In this document: piece after piece, positions 50,859 through 63,679 of the stretch
Layout: each line of letters starts with the position of its first letter
Numbering within the stretch: position 1 is the stretch's first letter
Notes under the pieces: model-generated
What the model saw: only the letters and a program-made list of their open reading frames with translations
What the model was told of the DNA's origin: nothing
Database searches by the model: none
Made by a program: the position numbers and the translations under genes
Assembly (NCBI RefSeq): GCF_018080005.1
Contig: NZ_CP073015.1
Location: 1,946,001 to 2,010,000, forward strand
DNA length: 64,000 nt
Direction of reading: 5' to 3'
Origin: Flavobacterium sp. CS20
Lineage (GTDB): Bacteria > Bacteroidota > Bacteroidia > Flavobacteriales > Flavobacteriaceae

Positions 50859-52127
50859 TTATTCATTTCTTAAAGCTTCAACGGGTTTTACACGAATGGC
50901 ATTTTGTGCAGGTATAAATCCTGCTAATAGCCCAGAAAAGATTAATATTCCTAATGCAACGAGCACAGTAACATAATCTACGCTTGGATTGACAAACATA
51001 CTATCAGGAGAGGCTGAAGCCCCAAAGAAAAATTTATTTAAAATAAATATGACAAAAGTTGCGAATATAATTCCTGCCATTCCTGCGATAATGGTTAAGA
51101 ATACAGATTCAGATAAAATCTGACCTCTAATCTGCCATGGTGTAGCTCCGAGTGCACGTCTCACTCCGATTTCTTTTGTGCGTTCTTTGACGACGATAAG
51201 CATGATATTACTAATTCCGATAACTCCAGAAAATAGCACTAAAATACCAACTAAATAAGCCACAGCATTAAGTGCTAAAAACAATCCGCTTATTTTAGAA
51301 AATTGCTCATATAAGTCAAAATTTCCAACGGCACTTTCATCTTCGGGATTGATACGATGTCTTTTTTTTATCACATCAATTATCTCTGATTTTAAATTAG
51401 TAATTGAGTAGCCATCTTTAGCAGTAATAGCCATCCAGCCGACAACATTGCCCATATTGAAAGCTTGTGAATAGGCAGAAAACGGAACAAATATTTGTTT
51501 TTGAGCCTCTTCTAAATCTCCACGGGTTGAACTGGTTTTTTCGTATATACCAATTACCATAAAGTTGACGCCTTGTATTTTTATGTAACTGCCTAAAATT
51601 TCTTCTCCAATATCATACAAACCTTTTTGAACACCTGTGCCAATTACTGCAACTTTACGTTTTTGCTCAATATCATTTTGGTTGATAAATCGACCTTTAA
51701 CAATATCCATTGGCTCTTGTTTGATGATTTCAGGATAGTCGCCGTAAACATTGTAAGCTCCAGATTTCAGACCTTTTGTAACATTATTGCCACCTCCAAA
51801 ACCGCCAAGTTGATTGCGTGGAGAGATGTATTCTAAACCATCAACATTATTTTTTAAGGCTTCAACATCTCCAATTTTAAAGTTAAATCGTCTGCCTTTT
51901 GGAAAGCTATCATAAGCTTTTGTTGTTGGCATAGTCCACATAAACATGGAGTTTGTAGCTATACCCGAGAATGCTTGTCTTACACCATTTTCAAGCCCGT
52001 TACTGGCGGCTAATAATACGACGAGAATAAAAATTCCCCAAAACACACCAAAGACCGTCAATAATGTCCGAAAGACATTTGATGTCAGTGATTCTAATAT
52101 TTCGTTCCATTTGTCTTTACTAAACAT
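50859..52127 (-). CDS. ABC transporter permease (MacB family), second subunit
   Basis: The 422-residue protein has one N-terminal transmembrane helix (TVFGVFWGIFILVVLLAAS), a large periplasmic MacB-PCD domain (residues 45-250) and three C-terminal helices in an FtsX-like domain (SGVIGISNIMLIVVKERTKE, GVRRALGATPWQIRGQIL). It starts 1 bp after the first permease stop and is closely related to it, so the two may form a heterodimer with the ATPase. Confidence 0.92.
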   Translation of the reverse strand: MFSKDKWNEILESLTSNVFRTLLTVFGVFWGIFILVVLLAASNGLENGVRQAFSGIATNSMFMWTMPTTKAYDSFPKGRRFNFKIGDVEALKNNVDGLEYISPRNQLGGFGGGNNVTKGLKSGAYNVYGDYPEIIKQEPMDIVKGRFINQNDIEQKRKVAVIGTGVQKGLYDIGEEILGSYIKIQGVNFMVIGIYEKTSSTRGDLEEAQKQIFVPFSAYSQAFNMGNVVGWMAITAKDGYSITNLKSEIIDVIKKRHRINPEDESAVGNFDLYEQFSKISGLFLALNAVAYLVGILVLFSGVIGISNIMLIVVKERTKEIGVRRALGATPWQIRGQILSESVFLTIIAGMAGIIFATFVIFILNKFFFGASASPDSMFVNPSVDYVTVLVALGILIFSGLLAGFIPAQNAIRVKPVEALRNE

Positions 52128-52128
52128 A

Positions 52129-53373
52129 CTATTCTTCTCTTAGAGCATTAATAGGTTTGATTTTAGCACCTCGCCATGCGGGAAAAAATCCAGCTATAGC
52201 ACCAGCAAGAACTAATACAATAACCGTAGATATAGCGATGTTAAAACTCACTTCAGGGTTTGAAATAAACTCAGTATTAATCATAGGACCAACAAATTCA
52301 AGCAAAACTAAACCAACAATAAGCCCCATAAAGCCTGAAACGGCGGTAACAAAAATAGATTCATGTAAAACCATACCGACAATACTTATAGGTTTTGCTC
52401 CAAGGGCTTTTCTAATGCCAATTTCTTTTGTGCGTTCTTTAACAATGATAAGCATAATGTTGCTCACTCCAATAATTCCAGCAAGCAGACTTGCTAAACC
52501 AATCAACCAAAAAAACAATTTTATATTGGCTGTTAACTCGTAAATGCGTTTTGAGGTTTCAATAGAATTACTGATATTAATGGCAGAGTTATCCAACGGT
52601 GAAACTGTATGCTTAGCTTTGAGAATAGCTTCAAGTTGGCTTATCAGTTGATTAGATTTTTCTAAAGCCACATCAAAAGACTTTTCTTTTGGCATAGTAA
52701 AGCTCATATTACGAATATCTTGACCAGCACCAAACACTTTTTGCATAGTTGATATTGCCATATATACTCTGGACTCTTCTCTATCGCCACCAGGGTCTTG
52801 AAAAACCCCAACCACTTTAAAGTTGATATCTTTAATTTCAATCAGCTTACCTAATGGATTTTTGTCTTCAAAAAGTTCGTCTCTGACTTTTTTTCCAATG
52901 ACTACTTCTTTGGTAGATGTTGATTGGTCTTTATGATTAATAAACCGTCCTTGTATAATCTCAGCGTTTTCTAAAAATTGATAATCAGGCAAAACCCCTT
53001 CAATTCTATAGCTCCCTGATTTATCTTTGTAGCTTGTCAGCCCGATCCATATTCTGTAAACTGAAGATTTATATTCTAACTCATCTCCAAAATTTTTGAC
53101 TAACAGATCATAATCATTATTCTTAAATTGAATTCTTCGTCCAGGATTTAGACCTTTGTATTCAACTCCAGTAACACCAGTATAAACAGAAATCTGATTT
53201 GTAGCGTCTCTTTGAAATTGCTCTTCTACGCCATTTTTCATACCTTCACCTATACCAAGAAGTAGCACCAAAATCAAAATACCTGTTGCCACAGAAAATC
53301 CAGTTAAAAACGTGCGTAGTTTATTTTTGCTGATAGCTTCAAAAACTTCTAACCAGCGCTCGAGACTAAGCAT
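52129..53373 (-). CDS. ABC transporter permease (MacB family), first subunit
   Basis: The protein has the same architecture as its neighbour: N-terminal helix (TGFSVATGILILVLLLGIG), periplasmic MacB-PCD domain and C-terminal FtsX-type helices (AGIIGVSNIMLIIVKERTKE, GIRKALGAKPISIVGMVL). The ATG at 53373 is preferred over an in-frame TTG at 53379; it overlaps the end of the ATPase gene by 8 bp. Confidence 0.92.
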   Translation of the reverse strand: MLSLERWLEVFEAISKNKLRTFLTGFSVATGILILVLLLGIGEGMKNGVEEQFQRDATNQISVYTGVTGVEYKGLNPGRRIQFKNNDYDLLVKNFGDELEYKSSVYRIWIGLTSYKDKSGSYRIEGVLPDYQFLENAEIIQGRFINHKDQSTSTKEVVIGKKVRDELFEDKNPLGKLIEIKDINFKVVGVFQDPGGDREESRVYMAISTMQKVFGAGQDIRNMSFTMPKEKSFDVALEKSNQLISQLEAILKAKHTVSPLDNSAINISNSIETSKRIYELTANIKLFFWLIGLASLLAGIIGVSNIMLIIVKERTKEIGIRKALGAKPISIVGMVLHESIFVTAVSGFMGLIVGLVLLEFVGPMINTEFISNPEVSFNIAISTVIVLVLAGAIAGFFPAWRGAKIKPINALREE

Positions 53374-54067
53374 TAGCAAGGGCTTTAACTTGTTCTATTT
53401 TTCGGTCATCTATAATTATACCATCTTTTAGATTGACAATACGTTTAGTCATATGAGCAATATCTTCTTCGTGGGTTACTACAAGTATGGTTTTCCCCTC
53501 GTCATTAATTTCTTGAATAAGATGCATAATTTCATAAGATGTTTTAGAATCTAATGCACCTGTGAGCTCATCGGCTAAAATAACTTTAGGTTGACCTGCT
53601 AAGGCTCTCGCAATAGCCACACGTTGTTTTTGACCACCAGATAATTCATTGGGTAAATGATTTGCCCAATCGGCAAGACCTACTTTTTCTAAGTATGACA
53701 TTGCTTTTTCCATACGTATTGTACGTTTAATATTTTGGTAATATAAAGGTAAAGCTACATTATCTAATGCGGATTTATAATTAATCAAATTAAAAGATTG
53801 AAAAATGAAGCCGAGAAATTTATTGCGATAATGAGTCGCTGTTTTTTCGGTAAGATTTTTGATTTCAACGCCGTCGAGATGATAAGAACCTGAATCTGCT
53901 TCATCAAGCATACCAAGGATATTGAGTAAAGTAGATTTTCCAGAACCTGAAGATCCCATGATTGAAACGAGCTCGCCTTCTTCAACTGAGAAGTTAATAC
54001 CTTTTAAAACATGTAAAGAGTTTTTGCCGATTTTGTAAGATTTGTGTAAATCTTTAATTTCAATCAT
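53366..54067 (-). CDS. ABC transporter ATPase of the MacB/LolD type
   Basis: The 233-residue ATPase has Walker A MGSSGSGKST (residues 37-46), Q-loop IFQSFNLINY, signature NELSGGQKQRVAIARALAG, Walker B VILADELTGALD and the H-loop VVTHEED. Glutamate-for-proline in ADELTG is a common variant in this group. It is the first gene of a five-gene export operon: ATPase, two MacB-like permeases, adaptor and TolC, followed by tsaB. The mechanism would be mechanotransmission from the periplasm to TolC; substrate unknown. Confidence 0.94.
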   Translation of the reverse strand: MIEIKDLHKSYKIGKNSLHVLKGINFSVEEGELVSIMGSSGSGKSTLLNILGMLDEADSGSYHLDGVEIKNLTEKTATHYRNKFLGFIFQSFNLINYKSALDNVALPLYYQNIKRTIRMEKAMSYLEKVGLADWANHLPNELSGGQKQRVAIARALAGQPKVILADELTGALDSKTSYEIMHLIQEINDEGKTILVVTHEEDIAHMTKRIVNLKDGIIIDDRKIEQVKALANA

Positions 54068-54270
54068 TTTTATGACTTTAATAATTAGACTACTAACTAA
54101 AAGAAATGTTACAAATTAGTTTGTTAGGACATTGTTAAAATAATCTAATTTATTTAGAATGAGTATAATGAAGCGACACCCGATTCATCCTAAAATGGGT
54201 ATAACTTGATTAATTTGCATCATTGAGTTTTAATTTATAAGGCATAAAAATTATTTTAAACAAAAAAGCT

Positions 54271-54278
54271 TAATTTTG
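54271..54278 (+). promoter_or_regulatory. Probable -7 element for rbfA
   Basis: TAATTTTG matches TAnnTTTG and ends only 4 bp before the rbfA ATG, implying an almost leaderless mRNA. Confidence 0.45.
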
Positions 54279-54282
54279 CCCT

Positions 54283-54675
54283 ATGGAAACACAAAGACAA
54301 CAAAAAATAAGTCAAATTATTCAAAAAGATTTGGCAGAAATCATTCAAGATAGTTTGAGAAAGTATGGTCAAAAAAATCTCATTGTAAGCGTAACTAAAT
54401 TAAAAGTAACAGCAGACTTGTTAGAAGCTAAGGCATACTTAAGTGTGTTCCCAGAAGATAAAACACAGGCTGTATTAAAGGAAATTAAACAAATTTCAAA
54501 TAGCATAAAACATCAACTTGCTTTGCGGACAAAAAACCAATTGCGTCGAGTTCCGGAAGTGAAATTTTTTAACGACGACACAATAGCCTATGTGAATGAA
54601 TTGAAAGAGGCTTTTAAAGGGAAAAACAACCCTATTAAAGATCCAGATTTATTAGACAAACGACGAAAATCTTGA
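54283..54675 (+). CDS. rbfA: Ribosome-binding factor A
   Basis: RbfA is a KH-fold protein needed for 16S rRNA 5' end maturation. The protein shows RQQKISQIIQKDLAEIIQDS, VTADLLEAKAYLSVFPED and LALRTKNQLRRVPEVKFFND. At 130 residues it is of normal length. The TGA overlaps the TTG start of the following permease (TTGA), so both are coupled. Confidence 0.93.
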   Translation: METQRQQKISQIIQKDLAEIIQDSLRKYGQKNLIVSVTKLKVTADLLEAKAYLSVFPEDKTQAVLKEIKQISNSIKHQLALRTKNQLRRVPEVKFFNDDTIAYVNELKEAFKGKNNPIKDPDLLDKRRKS

Positions 54676-55871
54676 ATTTTTCACTTTACATTGCCAAACG
54701 TTATTTACTAAGCAAAAGCAAAAATAATGCTGTCAATATTATAAGTTATCTTGCGTTATTTGGAATATTTGGCACTTCTTTAGCTTTATTTGTTGTCTTG
54801 TCAGCATTTAGTGGTTTAAAAGATTTTAGCTTAAGTTTTGCAAACAAGTATGACCCAGATTTAAAAGTCTTACCCGTTGAAAGCAAACGCCTGAATGTAA
54901 ACAAAGACATCAAAGATGCTATTCTAGCTCTTGAAGGAGTAAATCAAATTTCAAGTATAATTGAAGAAAAGACCTTATTAAATTATAAAGACAAAAATAT
55001 TCCTGCCATTTTAAAGTCAGTAGATAGTAATTTTGTTAAAGTTAACAACATAAAATCATCTGTATTTTTAGGGCAATGGCTCAATTCTAATTATCCTTAC
55101 CAAGTCGTAATCGGCAATGGATTAAGTCAAAAACTGTCTGTAGGTATTTTAGACCAATCAGCTTTTTTAAATTTTATAGTTCCTAAGCCTGGCAAAGGGC
55201 AGGTTGTCGATCCAAATGATGCATTTAAAAAGGTTAATACTTTTGTGAGAGGTATTTTTGGAGTATCAGAAGAATATAATAATACTTATGTTTTTGGATC
55301 GCTAAAATTAGGGAGAGATTTACTAGGGTATGAACCTAATGAATACTCTGCAATAGAAATTTCGATAAATGAAAATGCCAATGTTCCTGATTTAAAAACT
55401 CAAATAAAAAATATTTTTGAACAAAATGTAAATGTCAAAACACGAATTCAACTCAATGACCAGCTGTATAAAATGCTAAATACGGAAAACTTGATGGTTT
55501 ACCTTATCAGTACATTGGTTCTTATTATAGCACTATTCAACCTTATAGGTTCAGTGATAATGGCTATAATAGATAAAAATGATGATATAAAAACATTTTC
55601 TCATTTAGGTGCTTATAAATCTCAAATCAATACAATTTTTTTCTTTCAAGGATTCCTAACAACGCTAATCGGCTCAATGTTGGGTATAGCCTGTGGTGTA
55701 GTTATTGTTTTACTTCAATTAGAATATAGCTTAGTAAATATAACAACTTCTCTACCCTATCCAGTAAAACTCAATTTTGGTAATATACTTATTGTGCTGT
55801 TAACTACAATTTTACTGGGATATGTAGCTTCAAAAATAGCCTCATCTAGAGCCAATAATAAGTTATTGTAA
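54672..55871 (+). CDS. LolC/E-like FtsX-family ABC permease
   Basis: The 399-residue protein begins FSLYIAKRYLLSKSKNNAVN, the usual start of LolC/LolE-type permeases. It has an N-terminal helix, a periplasmic domain and three C-terminal helices (STLVLIIALFNLIGSVIMAI, IFFFQGFLTTLIGSMLGIAC). LolC/E with LolD move lipoproteins to the outer membrane; the ATPase is not adjacent. The TTG start overlapping rbfA is chosen because it begins this conserved sequence. Confidence 0.87.
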   Translation: MNFSLYIAKRYLLSKSKNNAVNIISYLALFGIFGTSLALFVVLSAFSGLKDFSLSFANKYDPDLKVLPVESKRLNVNKDIKDAILALEGVNQISSIIEEKTLLNYKDKNIPAILKSVDSNFVKVNNIKSSVFLGQWLNSNYPYQVVIGNGLSQKLSVGILDQSAFLNFIVPKPGKGQVVDPNDAFKKVNTFVRGIFGVSEEYNNTYVFGSLKLGRDLLGYEPNEYSAIEISINENANVPDLKTQIKNIFEQNVNVKTRIQLNDQLYKMLNTENLMVYLISTLVLIIALFNLIGSVIMAIIDKNDDIKTFSHLGAYKSQINTIFFFQGFLTTLIGSMLGIACGVVIVLLQLEYSLVNITTSLPYPVKLNFGNILIVLLTTILLGYVASKIASSRANNKLL

Positions 55872-55898
55872 ATCAACATTAGCTATAAAAGAATTTAA

Positions 55899-55936
55899 AA
55901 AACCTTCAAAATATCAGGTATCTTGAAGGTTTTTAC
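55899..55936. terminator. Bidirectional terminator between the LolC/E-like gene and the E2 gene
   Basis: AAAACCTTCAA at 55899-55909 pairs with TTGAAGGTTTTT at 55923-55934. The A run on the left and the T run on the right serve both converging transcripts. Confidence 0.85.
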
Positions 55937-55957
55937 TTTATTGAAAGATATTGAAAA

Positions 55958-57561
55958 TTAAGCCAACATCGTGACTGGATTTTCAATATAGGTTTTTAAA
56001 GTCTGTAAAAACTTGGCTCCTGTAGCACCGTCAACTGTTCTGTGATCGCAGGCCAAAGTTAGTTTCATGGTATGTCCCACAACAATTTCTCCGTTTTTAA
56101 CCACAGGTTTTTCAACTATTGCACCAACTGATAAAATAGCTGAGTTGGGCTGATTGATAATACTTGTAAATTCGATGATGCCAAACATACCTAAATTAGA
56201 GACAGTAAAAGTTGAGCCTTCCATTTCGTCTGGTTGCAACTTTTTATCTCTAGCTTTGGTGGCGAGAGATTTTACATTTTGCCCAATTTGTGTGAGTGAT
56301 TGTTGGTCAGTAAATTTTAAAACAGGCACGACCAAACCTTCGTCAACCGCCACAGCTACACCTATGTGGATGTGCTTAGCAATTTTAGTCACATCGCCTT
56401 GCCATTGTGAGTTGACTCGTGGATGCTTTCTCAACGCCATTGCTGAAGCTTTGATAACTAAATCGTTGAATGATATTTTGGTATCTGGTATTTCGTTGAT
56501 TTGCTTACGTGAAGCTATGGCATTATCCATATCGACTTCAATGTCAAGATAGTAATGCGGTGCGTTAAACTTAGATTCAGCCAATCGCTTGGCAATGGTT
56601 TTACGCATTTGAGAGTTTTTAACTTCTTCAAATTGCTCTTCGCCAACTGGTTTATAGACTTCTATTGGTTTAGACTCTGCTTTTGTTTCCGCAGATTTTG
56701 ATGCTTCAGCAGTTGCAGAATCTTGTGGTTTATAATTTTCAATATCTTTTTTAACCACTCGACCATTTTCGCCACTGCCTTTGATTTGAGCTAAATTGTA
56801 GCCTTTTTCTTCAGCCATTTTACGAGCTAATGGCGACGCAAATATACGTTTGCCATCAGCCGTTTGTGAAGCTTCACTTGGAGTTGTTTCGGTTTTATCA
56901 CTTGAGGATGAATCTTCTGATGTTTTTTGTGATTTTTTAGAAGATTTATCTGAAGAGGAAGAACCACCGCTTTTTATACTTTTAAGCACAGCATCAACGT
57001 CTGTGCCTTCAGGACCAATAATGGCAAAACATAATCAACTGGGGCAGAGTCGCCTTCTTCAATACCTATATATAATAACGTTCCTTCATAAAACATCAAA
57101 TTCTGGGCAGAGTTTGTCGGTTTCAATTTCTATATATAATAACGGCCTTCATAAAACGGATTCAAATTCCATTGCCTTCTTTGTCGGTTTCAACTTTGTC
57201 TCCTTTCTTTTTGAGCCAAGTTGCGCCTTCTTCAACTTTGTCTCCTTTCTTTTTGAGCGGTTTCAATTTCGGCAAGGATTTCGCCTTCTTCAGCTTGTTT
57301 GATTAAATCAGAAATATCTTCACCTTCTTCGCCAATAATAGCAAGAAGTGAATCTACGGGAGCACCATCGCCTTCTTCAACACCAATATGCAAAAGAGTT
57401 CCTTCATAAAAAGATTCAAACTCCATGGTGGCTTTATCGGTTTCTATTTCGGCAAGGATATCACCTTCTTCAACTTTATCACCTTTCTTTTTGAGCCACT
57501 TAGCAACAACACCTTCTTCCATAGTGTCGCTTAGTCGTGGCATATTAACTACTTCTGCCAT
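55958..57561 (-). pseudogene. pdhC: Pyruvate dehydrogenase E2 (dihydrolipoamide acetyltransferase), disrupted at the second lipoyl domain
   Basis: The 5' part (57300-57561) encodes one lipoyl domain with MPRLSDTMEEGVVAKWLKKK and the lipoyl lysine in EIETDKATMEFES. The 3' part (55958-56989) encodes the peripheral-subunit-binding domain (RIFASPLARKMAEEKGYNLA) and the catalytic domain ending with DHRTVDGATGAKFL. Between them (about 57000-57290) the second lipoyl domain is scrambled. Pieces such as TTCAACTTTGTCTCC, TATATATAATAACG and TGTCGGTTTCAA appear twice in jumbled order, and the frame is lost. The two outer parts are in different frames. It follows pdhA by 6 bp. Confidence 0.85.
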
Positions 57562-57567
57562 AATATT

Positions 57568-58566
57568 TTATAATTTGTGAGGTATAAATGGATAATCATC
57601 TTGCTCGTAAACGACATCATACATAACATTTTTGTCAGGAAAATCTGACTCGTCAGCAAACTTTTCACACTCTTTAACTTTTTCTTTTACACGTTTATCA
57701 ATGTCTTTGATGTCGTCTTCGCTAGCGTATTTTTTATCTAAAATAATATCCTTAACATAATTGATAGGGTCAATTTTTTGGTATTCTTCAACCTCTTCTT
57801 TTGTTCTATATTTTTGAGCATCGCTCATAGAGTGTCCTCTATATCTGTATGTTTTTAAATCTAAAAAAGTTGGTCCATCTCCAGAACGGGCACGATGAAT
57901 GGCTTCATCTAAAGCTTCGGCTACTTTTTCGGGCTTCATGGCATCAACAGGAGCACAAGGCATTTCGTAGCCTAGACCAAGTTTCCAAATGTCTTCTTGA
58001 TTAGAAGCTCTTTTTACGGATGTTCCCATAGCATAGCCGTTGTTTTCTACACAAAAGACTACAGGCAATTTCATTGTCATTGCTATATTGAGAGTTTCGT
58101 GTAAAGAGCCTTGTCTTACTGCTCCATCGCCAAGGAATGTTAAAACAACACCACCACGATTGAAATATTTTTCTGAAAATGCTAGACCAGCACCAAGTGG
58201 AATTTGACCACCAACAATACCATGTCCGCCGTAAAAGTTGTGCTCTGGCGAAAAAATATGCATCGATCCACCTAGACCTTGAGATGTTCCCGTAGCTTTT
58301 CCATACAATTCGGCCATTACTCTTTTTGGATCAACACCCAAACCAATAGGTTGAACATGGTTGCGATATGCAGTAATCATTTTGTCTTTTTCATGATCCA
58401 TCACATGTAAAGCACCAGCCAATATAGCTTCTTGTCCATTATATAAATGTAAAAATCCTCTTACTTTTTGTTGGATATAGACTTGTGCTAATTTGTCTTC
58501 AAACTTTCTCCAAAACATCATGTTTTCATACCAATCAAGATATGTACTTTTGGTTATTTTTTTCAT
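57568..58566 (-). CDS. pdhA: Pyruvate dehydrogenase E1 component, alpha subunit
   Basis: E1 alpha binds thiamine diphosphate and starts decarboxylation of pyruvate. TPP-binding motif GDGAVRQGSLHE...ENNGYAMG is at about residues 157-190. The phosphorylation-loop region YRYRGHSMSDAQKYRTKEEV lies near residue 240. The 332-residue length is normal. E1 beta is not in the window. A minus-strand TATTTTTG lies at 58601-58608, upstream. Confidence 0.96.
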   Translation of the reverse strand: MKKITKSTYLDWYENMMFWRKFEDKLAQVYIQQKVRGFLHLYNGQEAILAGALHVMDHEKDKMITAYRNHVQPIGLGVDPKRVMAELYGKATGTSQGLGGSMHIFSPEHNFYGGHGIVGGQIPLGAGLAFSEKYFNRGGVVLTFLGDGAVRQGSLHETLNIAMTMKLPVVFCVENNGYAMGTSVKRASNQEDIWKLGLGYEMPCAPVDAMKPEKVAEALDEAIHRARSGDGPTFLDLKTYRYRGHSMSDAQKYRTKEEVEEYQKIDPINYVKDIILDKKYASEDDIKDIDKRVKEKVKECEKFADESDFPDKNVMYDVVYEQDDYPFIPHKL

Positions 58567-58880
58567 AGGATTAAAAATATAAATCTATTAGATATGAATA
58601 CAAAAATAGAATAATAATCATGAAATGAAAACACTTTAAGTTTATTTAAAATTTTTTAAATTTTTGTTGAAAGAGATAATTTTCTAAAAAATTAGTATTG
58701 AGGAAATGCTTTTTTTTATCATTAATAAAGCAGAAAGACAAAACTTTTAGTTTGATATCAAATTATTAAACATAATGCTATAACTAATTTTAAAAAAAAT
58801 GCAGAATTACTCTTTCATTATTTAGTTTTGTTGCTTACCAAGATTTTTAACCCGATAATGCAGTAAACATCTCAATTAAA
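58567..58880. other. Intergenic region between pdhA and truA
   Basis: This 314-bp stretch separates two divergent genes and is AT-rich. The only recognisable element is a TATTTTTG on the minus strand (58601-58608), a plausible -7 box for pdhA. I saw no ORF, hairpin or repeat in it. Confidence 0.6.
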
Positions 58881-59660
58881 ATGAATTTTAAACGTTACTA
58901 TTACCTGATTAGTTTGCAATACTTAGGGTTTCGATTTCACGGTTGGCAAATTCAACCCAATGTGCCTACTGTTGAGTTGATGATTAAAAAAACTTTGAGA
59001 TTTATATTGCCTGATGCCAAAACCAAAATCATGGCTTGTGGTAGAACAGATGCTATGGTGTCTGCAGAGCAAACTTATGTAGAGTTATTTTCAGATCAAA
59101 AATTACCAAATTTAGATGTTTTTTTAGGCACTTTCAATTACAATCTACCTGCTGATATCAAAGCTCTAAATATAAAAGAAGTCGATAACACTTTTAACAT
59201 CATTCAAGATTCAAAAGTTAAGGAATACCATTATTATTTTGCTTTTGGCGGTAAATTTCATCCGTTTAGTGCGACTTTAATGTGTCACGTTAAAGCAAAT
59301 TTAGATATAGAAATTATGACCAAAGCGACAAAGGCATTTAAGGGCAAAAAAGATTTTTACTCTTATACATTTAGACCCAAAACCCAAACCCAAACCACAG
59401 CTGAAATTCTATCTTGCCAACTTAGGTTAAACAATGAATTGACAGCGAGTTTTTTTCCAAAACAATCTTATGTATTAAAAGTCAAAGGCACAGGATTTAA
59501 ACGCAACCAAATTCGATTGATGATGGGAATGTTGTTTGATTTGGGTCAACATAAAGTCAACTATGACTTCTTTTTAAAAACCCTTGACGGTTATAATAAA
59601 ATAAAGCTGGAACATATTGCTCCAGCTTCAGGTCTAATTTTACACAAAGTTGAATTTTAA
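58881..59660 (+). CDS. truA: tRNA pseudouridine synthase (TruA family)
   Basis: The 259-residue protein has the family's start (YYLISLQYLGFRFHGWQIQP) and the catalytic motif CGRTDAMVSAEQTY with Asp57. LNYNLPADIKALN and the C-terminal GTGFKRNQIRLMMG match TruA. The DAMVSA following the catalytic Asp differs from the usual DAGVHA, as in several Bacteroidota TruA-like paralogues, so it may be a second copy with other targets. Confidence 0.85.
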   Translation: MNFKRYYYLISLQYLGFRFHGWQIQPNVPTVELMIKKTLRFILPDAKTKIMACGRTDAMVSAEQTYVELFSDQKLPNLDVFLGTFNYNLPADIKALNIKEVDNTFNIIQDSKVKEYHYYFAFGGKFHPFSATLMCHVKANLDIEIMTKATKAFKGKKDFYSYTFRPKTQTQTTAEILSCQLRLNNELTASFFPKQSYVLKVKGTGFKRNQIRLMMGMLFDLGQHKVNYDFFLKTLDGYNKIKLEHIAPASGLILHKVEF

Positions 59661-60178
59661 TTTTGTGCTGTCGTATCTTCTTCAACAGGTATATTTAACC
59701 GCTTCATCACTTTAATAGTAATATCGTATTCAGGTGCAATATATATTAATGAATTGGTTTCATTAAAAATATGAGTAAAACCATCTTCTTTAACAATTTT
59801 GTCAACTTGATCACCAATTTTATTATACAACGGTCTTAATAATTCATCTTGTCTAACTTGAAGTAGTTTACTTGAATTGGTTCTTAATTTTTGGATATCT
59901 TCTTCAAGTTTTATAATGTCTTTTTGTTTTAATTTTTTTAAAGCTTCGGTGTAAGTTGCTTCTTTTTCGGTATAGTTTTTGACTTTCTCTTGATATTCAT
60001 CATACTTGGTTTTTAAACCGTCATCTAAAGTTTTACCGTAAGTTTCTAATTTTTTTTGAACATCTTTAAATTCTGGCATTTTTGAAATAATGTACTCAGT
60101 GTTTATCGTTCCTACCTTGGTTTGTGCAAACGACATTGATGTTAAAATAAAAGTCGCAATTAAAAATTTAATTTTCAT
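59657..60178 (-). CDS. OmpH/Skp family periplasmic chaperone
   Basis: A signal peptide (FLIATFILTSMSFAQ) precedes KVGTINTEYIISKMPEFKDV and a long central coiled coil rich in lysine and glutamate, then VDKIVKEDGFTHIFNETNSL. Skp-type trimers hold outer-membrane proteins in the periplasm. The ATG at 60178 is preferred; an earlier TTG would add an unlikely leader. The stop overlaps truA's end by 4 bp. Confidence 0.9.
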   Translation of the reverse strand: MKIKFLIATFILTSMSFAQTKVGTINTEYIISKMPEFKDVQKKLETYGKTLDDGLKTKYDEYQEKVKNYTEKEATYTEALKKLKQKDIIKLEEDIQKLRTNSSKLLQVRQDELLRPLYNKIGDQVDKIVKEDGFTHIFNETNSLIYIAPEYDITIKVMKRLNIPVEEDTTAQN

Positions 60179-60244
60179 AATGATATGTTTTTTACAAATA
60201 AAAAACAAAAATACAGCTTATATCTTATTTTAGTATTTTTTTAA

Positions 60245-62820
<2,576 letters not shown>

Positions 62821-62822
<2 letters not shown>

Positions 62823-63512
62823 AAAAGCCTCCCAAACGGAAAGCTTCTCTTCGGCTTTACAAACCTGACACAACTATGTGTCTCAACACAACTTCTTTTT
62901 CAACTTATTACCTATTTACTCATTTAGGCTACTGAAATAAGTCGAAGTAGCGGTCTGAACGATCCCGAAGTTTCGGGAGAACTCGCGACCCTCCCGCACG
63001 TGCGGGACAAGTATTCTAACCAACTATATTGAATTTAGGGTTATTAAAGAATTTTTCATAAAATAAAAAAGCCTCCCAAACGGAAAGCTTCTCTTCGGCT
63101 TTACAAACCTGACACAACTATGTGTCTCAACACAACTTCTTTTTCAACTTATTACCTATTTACTCATTTAGGCTACTGAAATAAGTCGAAGTAGCGGTCT
63201 GGACAATCCCGAAGTTTCGGGAGAACTCGCGACCCTCCCGCACGTGCGGGACAAGTATTCTAACCAACTATATTGAATTTAGGGTTATTAAAGAATTTTT
63301 CATAAAATAAAAAAGCCTCCCAAACGGAAAGCTTCTCTTCGGCTTTACAAACCTGACACAACTATGTGTCTCAACACAACTTCTTTTTCAACTTATTACC
63401 TATTTACTCATTTAGGCTACTGAACTAAGTCGAAGTAGCGGTCTGGACGAGACTCGAACTCGCGACCCCCTGCGTGACAGGCAGGTATTCTAACCAACTG
63501 AACTACCAGACC
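62821..63512. repeat. Three tandem 244-bp units ending in tRNA-Asp
   Basis: GCCTCCCAAACGGAAAGCTT recurs at 62827, 63071 and 63315. Each unit has, on the minus strand, a wobble hairpin terminator, CCCGAAGTTTCGGGA in the first two units, and tRNA-like pieces: GCGGTCTG, CTCGCGACC and GTATTCTAACCAACT. Only the third unit carries an intact tRNA-Asp. In the first two the anticodon arm is replaced by the palindrome CCCGCACGTGCGGG, so they are tRNA pseudogenes. A shorter degenerate copy is seen at about 63572-63612. Confidence 0.92.
63439..63512 (-). tRNA. tRNA-Asp (GTC)
   Basis: The minus strand folds as a cloverleaf: acceptor GGTCTGG with CCAGACC, D loop GTTCAGTTGGTTAGAA, anticodon stem CCTGC/GCAGG around loop CTGTCAC (anticodon GTC), and T arm CGCGAGTTCGAGTCTCG. 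The discriminator is G; CCA is not encoded. Confidence 0.95.
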
Positions 63513-63679
63513 AAAATTTTATTTATAAAGAACTTTATTATAAATGCTAATTACCAAATCATAATAAACTCCCAACGCTCCCACACGTGCAGAACAAGTG
63601 TTCTAACTACCTAAACAATTAGCGGATGCAAATATAAACTGAAATTTAATTCTAACAAGTAAAAACAAAAAAATATTAA

